DNA of 64,000 nucleotides, taken from contig NZ_JAUTAL010000001.1 of the NCBI RefSeq assembly GCF_030818575.1, positions 1,054,001 to 1,118,000 of the forward strand. Reading direction: 5' to 3'. Each line of letters begins with the position of its first letter. Positions within the stretch are counted from its first letter, which is position 1. Under the pieces are notes generated by a model. It saw nothing but the letters and a program-made list of their open reading frames with translations, did not search any database and was not told the DNA's origin. Below are positions 51,467 to 60,204 of the stretch, piece by piece. Source of the DNA: Chryseobacterium camelliae. Its GTDB lineage: Bacteria; Bacteroidota; Bacteroidia; Flavobacteriales; Weeksellaceae. A program made the position numbers and the translations under genes.

Positions 51467-52231
51467 TTAGTGAGCGGTTTGTCCGCCATCCACTACAAAT
51501 ACAGATCCGTTTACAAATGATGCTTCAGGAGAACACAGAAATAAAACCGGTGCTGCTACTTCAGTAGGTTCTGCAGGTCTTTTCATCGGGCTGTTGTTCA
51601 TCAGGGATGCGCTTATATCCGGATCGGCAAGCCACCTTTCGGTCATTGGTGTGCGGATCAGGCCTGGTGCAACGGCATTGATGCGGATATTTTGGGTGGC
51701 ATAATCCAAAGCGGCCGCTTTGGTCAGCCCTATTACGCCGTGTTTGGCCGCAGCATAAGGGGACATGTCCGGATCTGCTACTACTCCCGCCACGGAAGCT
51801 GTGTTTACGATAGCTCCGCCCCCTGTTTTCAGCATGGCCTGGATTTCATATTTCATGCAAAGGAACACGCCTTTAAGATCTACCGCGATCACTTTATCGA
51901 AATCGCTTTCTTCCATTTCCGCTAAGGGTGCCGAAGGCGGAAGGATACCTGCGTTGTTGAAGGCGAAATCAATTGTACCGAATTGTGAGACAGTTTCATT
52001 AATAAGGTTTTGTACGGATACGGCATCTGCCACATTGGTTTTAATAAAGATAGCCTTGTTACCTGCTTCTGTAATTAGACGAACGGTCTCCTCAGCTTCC
52101 AAATTTACATCGCCAATGATGACCTGGGCGCCGTTGGCAGCAAAAGCCACGGCGGTGGCACGCCCGATTCCTGTCGCCGCACCTGTAATGATGATTGTTT
52201 TGCCTGAATAATTATAGGTTGTATTTGACAT
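51467..52231 (-). CDS. SDR family oxidoreductase
   Basis: A 254-residue classical SDR: IIITGAATGIGRATAVAFAA (12-31), DVNLEAEE, NNAGILPP, VNTASVAGVV, YAAAKHGVIGLTK (Tyr and Lys of the active site), and the C-terminal FLCSPEASFVNGSVFVVDGG. Close to the FabG-like dehydrogenases. Last gene in the padC-hydrolase-MBL-SDR run, 20 bases after the metallo-hydrolase. Substrate unknown. Confidence 0.92.
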   Translation of the reverse strand: MSNTTYNYSGKTIIITGAATGIGRATAVAFAANGAQVIIGDVNLEAEETVRLITEAGNKAIFIKTNVADAVSVQNLINETVSQFGTIDFAFNNAGILPPSAPLAEMEESDFDKVIAVDLKGVFLCMKYEIQAMLKTGGGAIVNTASVAGVVADPDMSPYAAAKHGVIGLTKAAALDYATQNIRINAVAPGLIRTPMTERWLADPDISASLMNNSPMKRPAEPTEVAAPVLFLCSPEASFVNGSVFVVDGGQTAH

Positions 52232-52251
52232 AGTATTTTCTTTTTAAAGGT

Positions 52252-53118
52252 TTAAATTTCCGGCACAGTATCTTTTAGCGATGGCGGATATTCTCCTGGC
52301 CAGTCAAATCTGTCTTTCAGTATTTTAGCACTCATTTCCAGACAAATTTTGGCAGCAAGATTGGGATATTTTGCATTCATTTTGTCAATGATTTCCTGAC
52401 TGTCTGAAGCTTCTCTCCAGGTCTCTTCAAAATCCCGGATGTACTTTCTGGTAAATTTGATGTTGTCCGGATGAAAGTATTTCGGGTCATTGCTTGGGGA
52501 ATGCCCCGGTATCACCACTTCAGGCTGTAATTTTTCCAAACGGTCCAGTATATCATACCAGTCTTTTCTGGCCTGTTTCGTTTTGGCATCAGCAATCCAT
52601 ACATAGGCATCGGCAAAAACGGTATCAGCAGCCAGCAATGTCTTAATAGAAGGGATCCACAGTGCAGAAGCATCGTCCGAATCACCTCTTAAAGGGCCGA
52701 GGATTTCTATTTTTTCCCCTTCCAGTTCCAGATGATCTTTGTCCCAAGGTTCCACCAGAACTTTTTCTTTGGCACCATCCAGACCAAGAACGGTATTTCC
52801 CCAGTATTTAATTTTAAAATCGAATGCCGAGTTGATGTCGTCTGCAATGGAGGGCAATGATAAAACCCGGATATCCGGAAATGTTTTCTTGAGAACGCTT
52901 AATCCCAAAAAATGATCGGGATGGAAATGGCTGATGTACACCCGTGAAGGTTTCACTCCGTTTTCAGTAATCATTGCCACCAGACGGTGGGCACTGGATT
53001 CAGCGAACTGGGCATCAAGAAGGATGGCGTCTTTTTCGCCATATATAAGGGTGGAATTGACTGCAAAACCTCCCGGCGTATCACCGCCATTAAATACTTT
53101 GATTTTTAAATTTGACAT
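52252..53118 (-). CDS. MBL-fold metallo-hydrolase
   Basis: A 288-residue protein of the metallo-beta-lactamase superfamily. The metal motif is YISHFHPDHFLGLSVL (HxHxDH), followed by VIPGHSPSND and AADTVFADAYVWIAD with the bridging Asp. N-terminus lacks a signal peptide (MSNLKIKVFNGGDTPGGFAV). It is typical of the glyoxalase-II/quinoprotein-relay relatives that act on esters or lactones. Part of the padC run; no antibiotic-hydrolysing role is implied. Confidence 0.88.
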   Translation of the reverse strand: MSNLKIKVFNGGDTPGGFAVNSTLIYGEKDAILLDAQFAESSAHRLVAMITENGVKPSRVYISHFHPDHFLGLSVLKKTFPDIRVLSLPSIADDINSAFDFKIKYWGNTVLGLDGAKEKVLVEPWDKDHLELEGEKIEILGPLRGDSDDASALWIPSIKTLLAADTVFADAYVWIADAKTKQARKDWYDILDRLEKLQPEVVIPGHSPSNDPKYFHPDNIKFTRKYIRDFEETWREASDSQEIIDKMNAKYPNLAAKICLEMSAKILKDRFDWPGEYPPSLKDTVPEI

Positions 53119-53247
53119 ATTGATGATTGTTTTAAGGTATTAATAAATGTTTGTTCCGCAACTTCAAATACAAGATCTCACTAACTGATATTATAGTAAG
53201 GGCCTATCTGAAGAAACGTTGTTCGTATCCGTAAAAGATTCAAAATC

Positions 53248-54249
53248 TTAAAGATTGGAGTTTTTTACTTTTTGAGGATTCTTTTTGGCTTTTACAGGGT
53301 CGCCCAAAGTCAGAAGATACCAGTCTACCACTCTTTTGATGATGCCCGGCTGATAAAAATGGAAACTTCCGTGTCCGGCACCTTTCACCGTGATAAGCTG
53401 TGCGGTATTGCCATCCTTCAGCAATGCCTCGTACATCTGGCGGCTCTGGCTTGGAGAAACCAGCTGGTCGTCATCTCCGTGCATCAAAAGAAACGGGGGC
53501 AGGTTCTTTTTTAGGTGTCCAATCGGACTTGCTTCCAAAGCTTTTTTCTGATTACTCTGAACGGGTGCTCCGGCAAAATCCCCGAAAGCAGGTCCGTTAA
53601 CAAGAAGCGCCTCGGTAACAGCAGGACTTTGATGCACCGCTTTAATCTTATCCGGAAAATCCTCGCCAATATTGGTCAGATTGCTAATCCCGTACAGGCT
53701 TACCACAGACTGAACCGTAGAATTCTGGTCTAAATTTTCGCCTACATCAAAAGCCTTTTCGCCATTGGTTGTGCCCATGAGCTGGGCCAGATAACCGCCG
53801 GCAGAATCACCTAAAACCCCGATTTTATCAGGATCAATCCCCAGTTCTGACGCATGCGCTTTTAGATAACGCACAGCGGCTTTTGCGTCTTGAAGCAATG
53901 TGGGAAAAAGATTGGGAACCACACGGTATTCAGCGCCCGCCACTACGAAACCGGCTTTTGCCAGGGCATCCTTCATCTCGTAAAATTTATCGTAGTCCGC
54001 AGAAGTAAATCCTCCTCCCGGAAAATAAACGATTGCCGGCTTGAGACGGTCAGTACGGGGTACCAGAATCGTCATCTTCAGTGGTGTTACCCTTCGCTGA
54101 TCTATGATTTGCGTATAGGTAATTCCCGTAAGCAAATCGATCATGCCGTTTTTTAGCGGTACCTGGATGGTTTCTTCTGTGTTCGGAATGCTTTGCGCCA
54201 TTGTGTGAAGACTTAAGGTTAAAAAAAATCCCAGGACAATATTTTTCAT
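53248..54249 (-). CDS. Secreted alpha/beta hydrolase
   Basis: A 333-residue esterase/lipase of the hormone-sensitive-lipase (BD-FAE-like) type. Signal peptide (MKNIVLGFFLTLSLHTMAQ), oxyanion stretch AIVYFPGGGFTSADYDKF, nucleophile elbow IGVLGDSAGGYLAQLMG, Asp in LMHGDDDQLVSPSQSRQM and His in VKGAGHGSFHF. A likely action on feruloyl or related aromatic esters fits the neighbouring padC gene, 39 bases upstream, but this is inferred from context. Confidence 0.88.
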   Translation of the reverse strand: MKNIVLGFFLTLSLHTMAQSIPNTEETIQVPLKNGMIDLLTGITYTQIIDQRRVTPLKMTILVPRTDRLKPAIVYFPGGGFTSADYDKFYEMKDALAKAGFVVAGAEYRVVPNLFPTLLQDAKAAVRYLKAHASELGIDPDKIGVLGDSAGGYLAQLMGTTNGEKAFDVGENLDQNSTVQSVVSLYGISNLTNIGEDFPDKIKAVHQSPAVTEALLVNGPAFGDFAGAPVQSNQKKALEASPIGHLKKNLPPFLLMHGDDDQLVSPSQSRQMYEALLKDGNTAQLITVKGAGHGSFHFYQPGIIKRVVDWYLLTLGDPVKAKKNPQKVKNSNL

Positions 54250-54288
54250 AATAAGGATTTTATTTAAAGTAATTTCTGTCCTGATAAT

Positions 54289-54801
54289 TTAAGAAAAAGA
54301 CAATTCTCCGCTCACCATTTTATCGATCATTCCCTCATAAGGAGCTTCCGAAATCACTTTTTCATTGTTCTTCCCTTCGTTTTTAGTATAGAAAATTGTA
54401 CCGAATTCCGGAACCACATATTTGGGGTAGGTCTCGTATTTTTCTCGGGATTCTTCCATTAAAGGAATGAAATCGTTTTGATATCTTACCGTAATTTCGG
54501 GGTGTTCGTGTACCCATTTTGGAAAGAAAATAACGCCGTGAAGCTTGTTTTCATTGGGCATGAAATCCAAGGAAACATCGGTTCCCGTAGGCTCTGTCCA
54601 ACAGATTTTAAACACTCCGTCCACCAGTTTTACAATATCGACTTTCTGGTCTCTTACCCAGCGTCCTCCCACCATTCCTGAGTGGATTCGGTAATCTATC
54701 GTATCTTCATTCTTAACGTATATTTCATAATTCCAGCCATTGTCATAGGTGTATATAAGATGTAGGCCAATGAAGTCTTCCAAGTTTTTAATATTGCTCA
54801 T
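54289..54801 (-). CDS. padC: Phenolic acid decarboxylase
   Basis: A 170-residue cytoplasmic enzyme that removes CO2 from ferulic, p-coumaric or caffeic acid to give vinylphenols, a detoxification. The sequence has the complete family pattern: [79 protein letters not shown], and EFGTIFYT. Length equals that of Bacillus PadC. First gene of a four-gene run, divergent from an AraC-type regulator, which may sense phenolic acids. Confidence 0.95.
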   Translation of the reverse strand: MSNIKNLEDFIGLHLIYTYDNGWNYEIYVKNEDTIDYRIHSGMVGGRWVRDQKVDIVKLVDGVFKICWTEPTGTDVSLDFMPNENKLHGVIFFPKWVHEHPEITVRYQNDFIPLMEESREKYETYPKYVVPEFGTIFYTKNEGKNNEKVISEAPYEGMIDKMVSGELSFS

Positions 54802-54906
54802 TTTCGTACTTTTTAAGGTTTAATAATTTAATAAAGTAAAGTTACGTACCCTAAATAAGTCCTTTGTCGTATATTTGGACAAATAATTGACAAAAAAGGA
54901 CAATTG

Positions 54907-55680
54907 ATGACAACCAACCATATATACACCAAGACAACAGATTTTGAATACCTGAACATGCCTGTACACGTTCACAACCACCATCATCAGTTCGTTTATA
55001 TGATAAAAGGGACACTCAGGATAAACTTATGTGATAAGGAGTTCTTTCTGCCGGAGGGATTTATCGGAATTATTCCATCGGGAACAATGCATAGCCTTAA
55101 AAGTAATAATGAAAAAATAAAGATGTTCTTACTATATGTCCCTCCAATAACCGGGAATAATGACTATTCGGCTTTAAATGCAAATGATTTTATTATAGAG
55201 AATATGCGGTTTTTAAACAAACTGAAACGTGAATTGAATCCGGATGAGGATGCTGTGCATTATCAATTTTGTTATGCTTTTTCAGTTTTACTTTGCAGTA
55301 TGGCCCGGGAGTCAGATACAGGTTTTGTAAGAGGCATGATTGCTCCTAAAAACGAAAGGTTGCAAGCTGTTCTTAGTTACCTTAAAGAGCACTTTCATGA
55401 AGAAAATTCTTTGAAGAAAATATCAGGTATTTTTGGATTTACGCCCCGCAACCTGACACGTATTTTCAAAAAAGAGAATATCAGTTTTGTAAGCTATATC
55501 AATTATCTGAGGATCGTAAAAGCCATTGAGCTATTATCAGAAAACCATGGGGATATTTCTTCTGTTGCTTATGAAGTGGGATATAATTCGGCAAGCAATT
55601 TTAGCCGGGCGTTTAAAAAATTTACGGGGCACTCTCCAAGCTATTTTGTAAAAAACAACCGAACCTGGAGTATTAAATAA
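54907..55680 (+). CDS. AraC family regulator divergent from padC
   Basis: A 257-residue regulator. I start at the ATG 54907 (MTTNHIYTKTTDFEYLNMPV); a TTG three bases upstream is possible. N-terminal cupin-like part (VHVHNHHHQFVYMIKGTLRI, LPEGFIGIIPSGTMHSLKS) and a C-terminal double HTH (LKKISGIFGFTPRNLTRIFK, DISSVAYEVGYNSASNFSRA, FKKFTGHSPSYFV). Probably controls the padC run. A TATATTTG box at 54870-54877 lies 29 bases upstream of the ATG, though without a good -33 partner. Confidence 0.9.
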   Translation: MTTNHIYTKTTDFEYLNMPVHVHNHHHQFVYMIKGTLRINLCDKEFFLPEGFIGIIPSGTMHSLKSNNEKIKMFLLYVPPITGNNDYSALNANDFIIENMRFLNKLKRELNPDEDAVHYQFCYAFSVLLCSMARESDTGFVRGMIAPKNERLQAVLSYLKEHFHEENSLKKISGIFGFTPRNLTRIFKKENISFVSYINYLRIVKAIELLSENHGDISSVAYEVGYNSASNFSRAFKKFTGHSPSYFVKNNRTWSIK

Positions 55681-55781
55681 GATCATTCCGGTACAATGGA
55701 ACACACATATTTCAACAAGAGATTGTCAAAGGGCAGTAATGATTCATTGCCGCCCTTGATATCTTAGCTGAGTATATTGAA

Positions 55782-56678
55782 CTATTTTAGGAAATCTGGT
55801 TCGAGATATTCAGGATTGGGATGTTTATAAAAACCTTCGCCTGTGGCAGCACCTAATTTTCCTTTGTTGATGAAATCGTTTTTGAACAATTCTGCTACTT
55901 TCTGTAAAACAGGGTTATGCTCTCTTTCGGCAGTCATTTTAGTGACATTATAGGCGGTATTGATGCCTACCATATCAATAAATCCGAATGGTCCTTTAGG
56001 CGCACCTGTGGCTATCATCCAGGTCTTGTCTATCGTTTTATAGTCAGAAACTTCGTTAGCCCAAAGTTGGGTTGCTTCGTTTATAAGCGGAACCAACAGC
56101 GAGTTGATAATATAGCCCGGCTGCTCTTTGTAAACGGGTAGAGCAACCATTCCAATTGATTTTGCAAAAGCGACCAATGTATCGAATACTTCGGACGAAG
56201 TTCCGGGATGTCCCATTATTTCGGCGGTGTTATATTTCCAGATTTCGTTCGCGAAATGCAGGGCAATGAATTTTGCAGGCCTGCCCGTAAATTCTGAAAA
56301 CTGGCTTGGTAACAGGGTTGAGGAATTGGTGGCAAAAATTGTTTTTTCCGGTGCTACGCCAGCCAATTTCTTGTAGAACTCAATTTTGATTTCCGGGAGC
56401 TCGGGAACGGCTTCTATCAGGAGATCCGCATCTTTTACACTTTCTGCCAGGTCTGATGTGTAACTTAAATTGGTAAATGTAGCATCTATTTGCTGCTGTG
56501 TAGCGTGAATATCCGCTGTGTAGCGTTCTGCCAAATTTTGAAATTTTGCTTTTGCTTTTTCCAAAACTTCATCGCTGATATCGTAAACAGACACTTTAAA
56601 TCCGTGAAATGCAGTTTGAAAGGCAATCTGAAAACCTAAAACGCCGCTTCCTGCAACGGTTACATTTTTAATGCTCAT
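55782..56678 (-). CDS. 3-hydroxyacyl-CoA dehydrogenase (NAD-binding type)
   Basis: A 298-residue enzyme. Start at 56678 (MSIKNVTVAGSGVLGFQIAF) because the NAD motif VAGSGVLGFQIAF begins there; 105 bases upstream are open but look non-coding. Other marks: DISDEVLEKAKAKFQNLAER, DADLLIEAVPELPEIKIEFY, TNSSTLLPSQFSEFTGRPAK, the active-site His in FIALHFANEI, and QPGYIINSLLVPLINEA. It oxidises a 3-hydroxyacyl-CoA; length is that of short-chain hydroxybutyryl-CoA dehydrogenases. Confidence 0.9.
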   Translation of the reverse strand: MSIKNVTVAGSGVLGFQIAFQTAFHGFKVSVYDISDEVLEKAKAKFQNLAERYTADIHATQQQIDATFTNLSYTSDLAESVKDADLLIEAVPELPEIKIEFYKKLAGVAPEKTIFATNSSTLLPSQFSEFTGRPAKFIALHFANEIWKYNTAEIMGHPGTSSEVFDTLVAFAKSIGMVALPVYKEQPGYIINSLLVPLINEATQLWANEVSDYKTIDKTWMIATGAPKGPFGFIDMVGINTAYNVTKMTAEREHNPVLQKVAELFKNDFINKGKLGAATGEGFYKHPNPEYLEPDFLK

Positions 56679-56922
56679 AATTAAAAAAAATTTATTGTTA
56701 ATACTATTTGTCCTATGGGAAATCCATGATCTATGTTGACAATTTTTTCTTGCTTTCAGATACTTTGTTATAGTTTTAAACAAAGAAATAAAGCCCTGAT
56801 TCAGGGTTATATGGGTGTTAAATAATGCTATATTCTTTCAATGATGCAACGATCATTCATGACTGTAGAAATTCAGCCCATACAAATGATTTGTAGTTTA
56901 AAGCATTCCTTTGATGTAATTT

Positions 56923-57831
56923 TCATTTGTTTCTTGCCCTGAACATCTTGGGAGACATTTTCATTTTCTTTTTAAAGAATTTGCCGAAGAAAGACTGGTC
57001 ACTGAAATTGAGTTCTTCTGCGATTTGTGTGATCGAAAGGTTTGAATACAGAAGTAGGTCACGGGCTTCCATAATGACCGAATTGGTAATAATGGTCCGT
57101 GTAGATTCACCCGAGGCTTCTTTTATAATGCGTGTCAGATAACTTGGGGACACAGAAAGTTTCTCTGCATAAAACTCAACGGCCCGCTCCTTTTTTGAAT
57201 GCTCGGAAAGAAGGACCAAAAACTGATTGATCAGGTCTTTTTTTCTCCATGTCTTCATATCGATCATTCTTTTATCATTGAAACGGTACATAACCATCAG
57301 CTCCAGAAGCAAAGCATTGAAATAATGACTGATAATATCCTTGGAATAATAATTTTCCTGCTCATCAGCGATACGGATCTTATCAATTAAAAACCTGAAT
57401 GCAGCCCTTTCATTGGCACCGCTGCGTAAAACCGGAGTATTTCTTTCTGAGAAGAAGATGATTTCATTAATGTAATGCATGTGAAGCTGGACATTCTGCT
57501 GTACGAATGAATCGTTAAAGACAATACCAGTTGCTTTCAGGAGGGAATTTGTTTTAACGGGATAGAATATCGAATTTGGCGTCACGATCAGGATGTCATC
57601 TTTTTTAAGTTTTATCAGTTCAAAATTGATCTGGAAATCCGCTTCACCGTCTGTGATCAGCATAATAGCAGTATTATCCGTCCTGAAAGGATACTGATAA
57701 TCATTTTCATCAAGACCATAAGTTTCCCTAATGATAAAGAAGTCATTGTTGGTTTTTTGATGATCATCATTCTTATCAAACATTTTGAAAAGATCATGCA
57801 GATTATGGAAGACTATATCTTTATGGATCAT
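56923..57831 (-). CDS. AraC family regulator
   Basis: A 302-residue regulator. The N-terminal sensor (NTAIMLITDGEADFQINFEL, LKKDDILIVTPNSIFYPVKT) is of the cupin type; the C-terminal HTH pair reads AEKLSVSPSYLTRIIKEASG, TRTIITNSVIMEARDLLLYS, LSITQIAEELNFSDQSFFGK and FFKKKMKMSPKMF. It lies upstream of the hydroxyacyl-CoA dehydrogenase gene on the same strand, 244 bases away, and may regulate it or the cluster. Confidence 0.9.
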   Translation of the reverse strand: MIHKDIVFHNLHDLFKMFDKNDDHQKTNNDFFIIRETYGLDENDYQYPFRTDNTAIMLITDGEADFQINFELIKLKKDDILIVTPNSIFYPVKTNSLLKATGIVFNDSFVQQNVQLHMHYINEIIFFSERNTPVLRSGANERAAFRFLIDKIRIADEQENYYSKDIISHYFNALLLELMVMYRFNDKRMIDMKTWRKKDLINQFLVLLSEHSKKERAVEFYAEKLSVSPSYLTRIIKEASGESTRTIITNSVIMEARDLLLYSNLSITQIAEELNFSDQSFFGKFFKKKMKMSPKMFRARNK

Positions 57832-57936
57832 ATGATAGTAATAGGAGTATTAGTAAAGTTACTGAATAAAAGACGGTTCATTTGATATTTCTGGAAATCC
57901 TGCATGATGATTTTACTGATGAAAATGATCATGGAT

Positions 57937-58530
57937 TCAAATATCTTTTAAAAAGAAATTTATGATCCTTTCAGTTCGGTGATGATGGGGTGTCGGCGAC
58001 ATCACACTTTCTGATCTTCTCTGAAAATAGTTGGCAGAGATCTGATATCCGGAAACTATGGAAATCAGATCGGCCAAAAACTCGATAGGGCTGGTATAGT
58101 GTAGTCTTCCATCACGAATACAGACCATGATCTCGGGAATCATCTCCGTCAACGGGAAAAACAATTTCTCTGTGTACTCTGCAAATTCTTTTTGAGTAAT
58201 CATATAAATATTTAAGTAAGGATATTTTCTACTTTTTTGGGCATTGTAAATGACATATCTTATGAGCTTCTCTTTCAGGGGCAGATCTTTAATGTCTGAC
58301 CAGGAAGGAGCCGGAAACTCATTGGTGATCTCCTTAATGATGGTACGGACAAGATTTGTTCTGGTACGAAAATAATAGTGTATTGCCGTTCTGTCCGTAT
58401 GAGCAGTTTGTGCTATCTGCTGTGTGGTGGCACTGAACCTGCCATCTGTAAACAAAAGATATTTTGCGGTATCCTTTATTTTTTCTTTCGCACCTGAAAT
58501 AGATAGCGGCCGATTATCCTGCTGTAACAT
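57937..58530 (-). CDS. TetR family regulator of the efflux operon
   Basis: A 197-residue repressor. The N-terminal HTH is KDTAKYLLFTDGRFSATTQQ, IAQTAHTDRTAIHYYFRTRT, NLVRTIIKEI; the C-terminal helices should bind the drug or inducer. It is encoded divergently from, and about 600 bases before, an RND efflux operon, the common layout in which the repressor senses pump substrates. Its start overlaps the end of an upstream 85-residue ORF by 17 bases. Confidence 0.9.
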   Translation of the reverse strand: MLQQDNRPLSISGAKEKIKDTAKYLLFTDGRFSATTQQIAQTAHTDRTAIHYYFRTRTNLVRTIIKEITNEFPAPSWSDIKDLPLKEKLIRYVIYNAQKSRKYPYLNIYMITQKEFAEYTEKLFFPLTEMIPEIMVCIRDGRLHYTSPIEFLADLISIVSGYQISANYFQRRSESVMSPTPHHHRTERIINFFLKDI

Positions 58531-58771
58531 AACTGATCTTCAATTTTGAGATACTTTGTTCTATAATAGAAAACTCCATTTTATACAGTTCAAATAACCA
58601 TTTAAGATCATTTTCAGAAAATAAGGTTTCAGAAGCTACATATAATAGCTTGAAACTATTATCGAGATACTCGCACCGGCAGTTGGGGATTGTTTCCAGA
58701 ATATCTTCTCTAAGCCAGAAAGCATCTATTATTATTTTAAATCTAGTCTTAAAAAGTATACTATTTATCAT
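58514..58771 (-). CDS. Hypothetical small protein, 85 aa, upstream of the TetR gene
   Basis: MINSILFKTRFKIIIDAFWL, then REDILETIPNCRCEYLDNSF and an end SIIEQSISKLKISYVTAG. Codon use is like that of the chromosome and it overlaps the TetR start by 17 bases, which suggests translational coupling. No family recognised. It may be real, or the residue of an older gene. Confidence 0.4.
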   Translation of the reverse strand: MINSILFKTRFKIIIDAFWLREDILETIPNCRCEYLDNSFKLLYVASETLFSENDLKWLFELYKMEFSIIEQSISKLKISYVTAG

Positions 58772-59144
58772 ATCTTTTTTATCTGATCAACGATTATGGT
58801 ATGATCTTCCGGGATTTGCCACCATACTGGTTGATAATGCGAATTTCTTTATTAAAATGTTAAAATAAAAGGTCAGAATACGGTTGAAAATGGTCAAAAT
58901 CTGAACTAAATCTTTATTGCTGATTCTTTCAAAGAGTATTTCCAGGACCATCAGAAATACAGGATTTTCATTTTCCTTTAAATTTTGATACGATCTGAAA
59001 TGATAGTGGTGAGCACTGGAAGGAAATGTTTCGTTATAGACCAATATCAGGCATAAACAGACCTTTTATCCTGTATTACCATACCTCAAATTTGCACGGT
59101 GAACAATTCTACAGTTGAATTCTCTTAGAGTAAAAATTAATTTT
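58772..59144. other. Intergenic region before the efflux operon
   Basis: No gene that I believe; the 85-codon minus-strand ORF at 58787-59044 has an odd composition and no support. Contains the promoters for the efflux operon and perhaps a TetR operator; a clean inverted repeat was not found. Confidence 0.35.
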
Positions 59145-60185
59145 ATGATAGTCAAAAGAAAGAATAGTCTTTTTTTGTTAGGAAGCCTGCTGTTGCTTTC
59201 AGCGTGTGGTCAAAAAGAGCAACCTACGGTCAAGGCCGCTCCTGTAAAGGTGGGCGTACAGAAAATAGAAACGGTTTCCCGCCCTGAGACATTGTCTTAC
59301 AGTGGAAATATTCTGGCGGATAACAGTGTGAACATTGGTTTTGGGATTTCCGGCCGTGTTACCGCGGTATATGTTCAGGAGGGGCAGCGCGTATCCAAAG
59401 GTCAGCTTTTGGCAGCCATTGAAACCAATGCCTATCAGAATGCCCTGGCCGTTTCCGGTGCAGGAATGGAGCAGGCGCAGGACAATTTCAACCGTCTTAA
59501 CCAGCTTTATCTTAAAAAAAGTTTACCGGAAAGGGATTATATCGCCGCAAAAGTGGAACTGGCACAATCTAAAGCCAACAGGGATATTGCCCTGAAAAAC
59601 CTAAGAGACACCAAGCTGTACGCTCCGTTTTCAGGCATCATTTCCCAGAAACTTACCGAAGCCGGAGCCACGGCAGCACCAGGAGTTCCTGCATTTACGA
59701 TTGTGAAAACCGATAAGGTATATGCCGTTGCATCGATTACGGAGAATGAGATCAGCTCCCTTAAAATCGGAGTTCCCGTTGAGGTTTCTATTCCCAGTCT
59801 CGATCGTATGATCCATGGAAATATTACGATTATCAATCCTCAGGCGGATGACAATTCCAGAACTTATACGATAAAGATACGTCTCGACAATCCCGGAGGC
59901 CAGATCCTTCCCGGGATGATCACGGATATCAACATCAATACCGGTAAAAGCAAAGATGCAATCATCCTTCCTGCTCAGGCAGTACTCAAAGATGCTGACG
60001 GTTCAAGCTATGTTTATGCAGTAAAATCTGCTAAAAATAAGGCCACAGCATTTAAAAAGAGGGTAGAGATGCAAAGCATGGCAGGCGCCAGCGATGTAGT
60101 TATCAAAAGCGGACTGGCTCCGGATGACCAGGTCATTATTTCCGGGCAGACGCGTCTGGAAGATGGTCAGCCTGTTAAGTTTTAA
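59145..60185 (+). CDS. RND efflux periplasmic adaptor subunit
   Basis: A 346-residue membrane-fusion protein. Start at 59145 (MIVKRKNSLFLLGSLLLLSA) gives a lipoprotein signal with lipobox LSAC; the frame opens 30 bases earlier. Lipoyl-like and beta-barrel parts: RVTAVYVQEGQRVSKGQLLA, AYQNALAVSGAGMEQAQDNF (helical hairpin), TKLYAPFSGIISQKLTEAGA and VPVEVSIPSLDRMIHGNITI. It links the inner-membrane RND pump, encoded 19 bases downstream, to a TolC-like channel. First gene of the operon. Confidence 0.92.
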   Translation: MIVKRKNSLFLLGSLLLLSACGQKEQPTVKAAPVKVGVQKIETVSRPETLSYSGNILADNSVNIGFGISGRVTAVYVQEGQRVSKGQLLAAIETNAYQNALAVSGAGMEQAQDNFNRLNQLYLKKSLPERDYIAAKVELAQSKANRDIALKNLRDTKLYAPFSGIISQKLTEAGATAAPGVPAFTIVKTDKVYAVASITENEISSLKIGVPVEVSIPSLDRMIHGNITIINPQADDNSRTYTIKIRLDNPGGQILPGMITDININTGKSKDAIILPAQAVLKDADGSSYVYAVKSAKNKATAFKKRVEMQSMAGASDVVIKSGLAPDDQVIISGQTRLEDGQPVKF

Positions 60186-60204
60186 TTCAAAAGAAATAGA
60201 AGAA

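Noticed and set aside
58787..59044. Minus-strand ORF of 85 codons before the efflux operon
   Set aside because: Hydrophobic and His/Tyr-rich without family pattern, and it overlaps the expected control region.
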